From assembly GCA_030039165.1 (NCBI GenBank), contig JASHQM010000012.1, positions 1 through 34,405 of the forward strand: a stretch of DNA of 34,405 bases, in the 5' to 3' direction. Below the pieces are notes generated by a model that was not told where the DNA came from, made no database searches, and worked only from the letters and a program-made list of their open reading frames with translations. Made by a program: the position numbers and the translations under genes. Below are positions 32,636-34,405 of this stretch, one piece after another. The stretch is from Candidatus Sulfotelmatobacter sp. (GTDB lineage Bacteria; Acidobacteriota; Terriglobia; Terriglobales; Acidobacteriaceae). The stretch's first letter is position 1. Each line of letters begins with the position of its first letter.

Positions 32636-34405
32636 CTACTCGACATCCGCGATGATGGCGTTGAGGCCCGCAATGTCGGCCCCGGGGTCGGAGCCGCCTG
32701 TCCCACGACCTATATACGGACTGGTGGGACTCAATGCGAACTTGCCCGCGCCGTAGTCAACAAAACCCACGCCATCCACTGAGTTGACGAACATTTGTCC
32801 GGAGGGCCACTGGTTGGCTGAAAATTTTGCAAGACCTCCTACGAACAGGTTTCCGGTAAAGACATATCCCTGGAAACAGGTTTGAATCGATAGAAGTGGA
32901 TTATCAGAGGCGGCGCAGTTAGTAGGGCCCCCACCTGCCGACACGACTGGGAAAAGCGGAGATGTAACCAGGTTATTGGCGAAAACAAATCCTGGCATCT
33001 GCGACACCGCATCCAGAATTGAAAGGATGTGGCTGGCTGGATCGGGGAACGCCGTATTGTGCTGGATCCACACATTGTTCAGCACTTCGGTTGTGGACCT
33101 GCTGCTCAGCAGCACAAAGAGTCCATAACCGTCATACTTGACCTTGTCAACATTCTCGAGCAGGTCGTCATGAATGCTGTAACGTTCACCTCCGGAGGCA
33201 TATCCCCCAGTCTTGCCTTCGCCGTTTCCAATATTGAATCCGCCGCCAACATCACTGATCATGTTGTAGCGAATGGTGACGTCAGTCACTTTGCAAGGGA
33301 GGCAGCCGCCGTTTTGGGTTGCGGGGGTGAGAACTACGGAGAAGCCGTGCTGGGTAAAACCTCCCCAGACATTTTCCAGGATGTTGCCCTCAAGCAGTAT
33401 GCGCTGGCCGTTTTTCAATTCGAAATTGTTTTTTACGATGAATGGATTTCCCGTATATCCGCCCACGAAACCCGGCGCCCCCGGTTGCCAGAGCAGGGGT
33501 TTGAACATATGGTTGTAGCGGATCTCAATGTCGGCCGGGGTTGTGGTGCCTGGCCCCCCCCCGAGCATGATCGACTCGCCCGACGCTTCGAGGAAGTTGT
33601 CATCTATCTTGTACGGCCCACCAGGTAAGGTTCCGTCCCCGCCACTGATGGCCTGAGAATCAACGCAAGTTCCGTGAATTGAGATGCAGTGGAAATCTGA
33701 AAAATAGGAATCGATAATTGCCGCGTTGGTGATGCCGCTCAAATGAACTCCACCCTTGGTCTCATCGGTGGCTGTGCCGTGCATCCAAACGCGGTCGAAG
33801 ATGATTTTGTCTGCTGCTTCTTCCGCTGACACCAGGTTCCAAATGTGAACCGTGGGTAATGCACGAGTGATTTCAAGCCCGATAAATCGATAGTGATTTG
33901 CTCCCGGGAGCAGCAGGAAAGGTCCAGGAATGCCGGGCTCTGTGTAAAGAATTTGTGCCAGGACATTTTTCAACGCCGGGCAAGTAAACGCGGGCCGTCC
34001 GGGCAGTGAGGCCGTACCCGCATAACAGGGATTGATGCGAGTACCTTCGGCGGGAAGAGCACTGTCAGGCGAACTCGTACGAACGATAATCCAATGCTGA
34101 TCGTCGCAGGATTTAGCGGGCAGGTCGAATCGTCCCGAAAACACAGCACCAGCCTGCAATTGAATGGTGTCACCACAGTTGGCATTGTTCAGTGCCGATT
34201 GCAGGTTCCCGCCAGCGTTCACGGAAATGGTTGCGCCGGGAGCCGGTGTATTCGCTAAGCTCGTTTGCAAGTAAACCAGCGGCAACTGGGCTGGTCCATC
34301 ATAGCCGCTGTAATTCATGGAATTTGCCGTCACCTGAAGGCTCGTCGACGCGGTTATGCCGTGACCGGCCGTATCCGTAACCTTCAATGTCAAGTAAGAG
34401 CTGCC
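32636..34405 (-). CDS. Secreted right-handed parallel beta-helix protein (copy 2), 5' end outside window
   Basis: The reading frame is open to the window edge, so the N-terminus and signal peptide are missing. The visible part starts in the end of an Ig-like/cadherin-like domain (YLTLKVTDTAGHGI), which copy 1 lacks. It then follows the same order of blocks as copy 1: DGPAQLPLVYLQTSLANTP, CGDTIQLQAGAVFSG, SCDDQHWIIVRTSSPDSALP, ETKGGVHLSGITN, LPGGPYKI, and NPFIVKNNFELKNGQRILLE. The C-terminus ends DPGADIAGLNAI, parallel to the DAGADMLAVEQQ end of copy 1. The two are clear paralogs, about 3 kb apart. An extracellular glycan-active or adhesive role is likely, and no PEP-CTERM tail is present. Confidence 0.75.
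   Translation of the reverse strand, partial: GSSYLTLKVTDTAGHGITASTSLQVTANSMNYSGYDGPAQLPLVYLQTSLANTPAPGATISVNAGGNLQSALNNANCGDTIQLQAGAVFSGRFDLPAKSCDDQHWIIVRTSSPDSALPAEGTRINPCYAGTASLPGRPAFTCPALKNVLAQILYTEPGIPGPFLLLPGANHYRFIGLEITRALPTVHIWNLVSAEEAADKIIFDRVWMHGTATDETKGGVHLSGITNAAIIDSYFSDFHCISIHGTCVDSQAISGGDGTLPGGPYKIDDNFLEASGESIMLGGGPGTTTPADIEIRYNHMFKPLLWQPGAPGFVGGYTGNPFIVKNNFELKNGQRILLEGNILENVWGGFTQHGFSVVLTPATQNGGCLPCKVTDVTIRYNMISDVGGGFNIGNGEGKTGGYASGGERYSIHDDLLENVDKVKYDGYGLFVLLSSRSTTEVLNNVWIQHNTAFPDPASHILSILDAVSQMPGFVFANNLVTSPLFPVVSAGGGPTNCAASDNPLLSIQTCFQGYVFTGNLFVGGLAKFSANQWPSGQMFVNSVDGVGFVDYGAGKFALSPTSPYIGRGTGGSDPGADIAGLNAIIADVE

Overview
The window looks like a chromosome segment of an Acidobacteriota bacterium, probably a Terriglobia (Koribacter/Acidobacteriaceae-like) lineage. 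This is inferred from the acidobacterial style of several proteins (lectin-like plus choice-of-anchor D secreted protein, af470/DUF4188-like protein, stand-alone GcvT-family protein), a REP-like intergenic repeat, frequent TTG/GTG starts with good Shine-Dalgarno sites, and moderately high GC. No rRNA, tRNA, CRISPR array, insertion sequence or phage gene was recognised.

Layout. Positions 1-3914 hold ordinary chromosomal genes: a small two-helix membrane protein (-), a palindromic intergenic repeat, a GcvT-family protein (+), an af470/DUF4188-like protein (+) and an APC-family permease (-). Positions 4037-9326 (-) hold EpsI and an exosortase, overlapping by ATGA, and upstream of them a 1117-residue secreted lectin-like/Ig-like/choice-of-anchor D protein. 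An 817-base non-coding region rich in inverted repeats (9327-10143) separates this block from a long co-directional run of 14 genes.

Positions 10174-27763 (+) form an exosortase-type exopolysaccharide (EPS) locus. In order: a degenerate sigma-54-activator-like regulator, a polysaccharide export protein, an outer-membrane beta-barrel, a Wzz-type chain-length protein, an ExeA-like ATPase, a CpsD-type tyrosine kinase, an initiating sugar-phosphate transferase, a family-2 glycosyltransferase, a Wzy/O-antigen-ligase-like protein, a zinc-ribbon methyltransferase, a divergent polysaccharide-deacetylase-like protein, an asparagine-synthase-type amidotransferase, a family-4 glycosyltransferase and an AlgD-like GDP-mannose 6-dehydrogenase. 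Together they could start a repeat unit on undecaprenyl phosphate, extend and modify it, polymerise it, control chain length and export it. No Wzx flippase is visible.

Positions 27787-34405 (-) hold two paralogous secreted parallel beta-helix proteins, the second cut by the window end. Between them lie a polyprenyl-phosphate-mannose-synthase-like GT2 and an ArnT/PMT-like membrane glycosyltransferase.

The points most worth following are the regulator, which has lost the GAFTGA loop and other key residues; the AlgD plus beta-helix combination, which may mean a uronic-acid EPS with its own tailoring enzymes; the beta-helix/mannosyltransferase cluster; and the absence of any PEP-CTERM substrate beside the exosortase.
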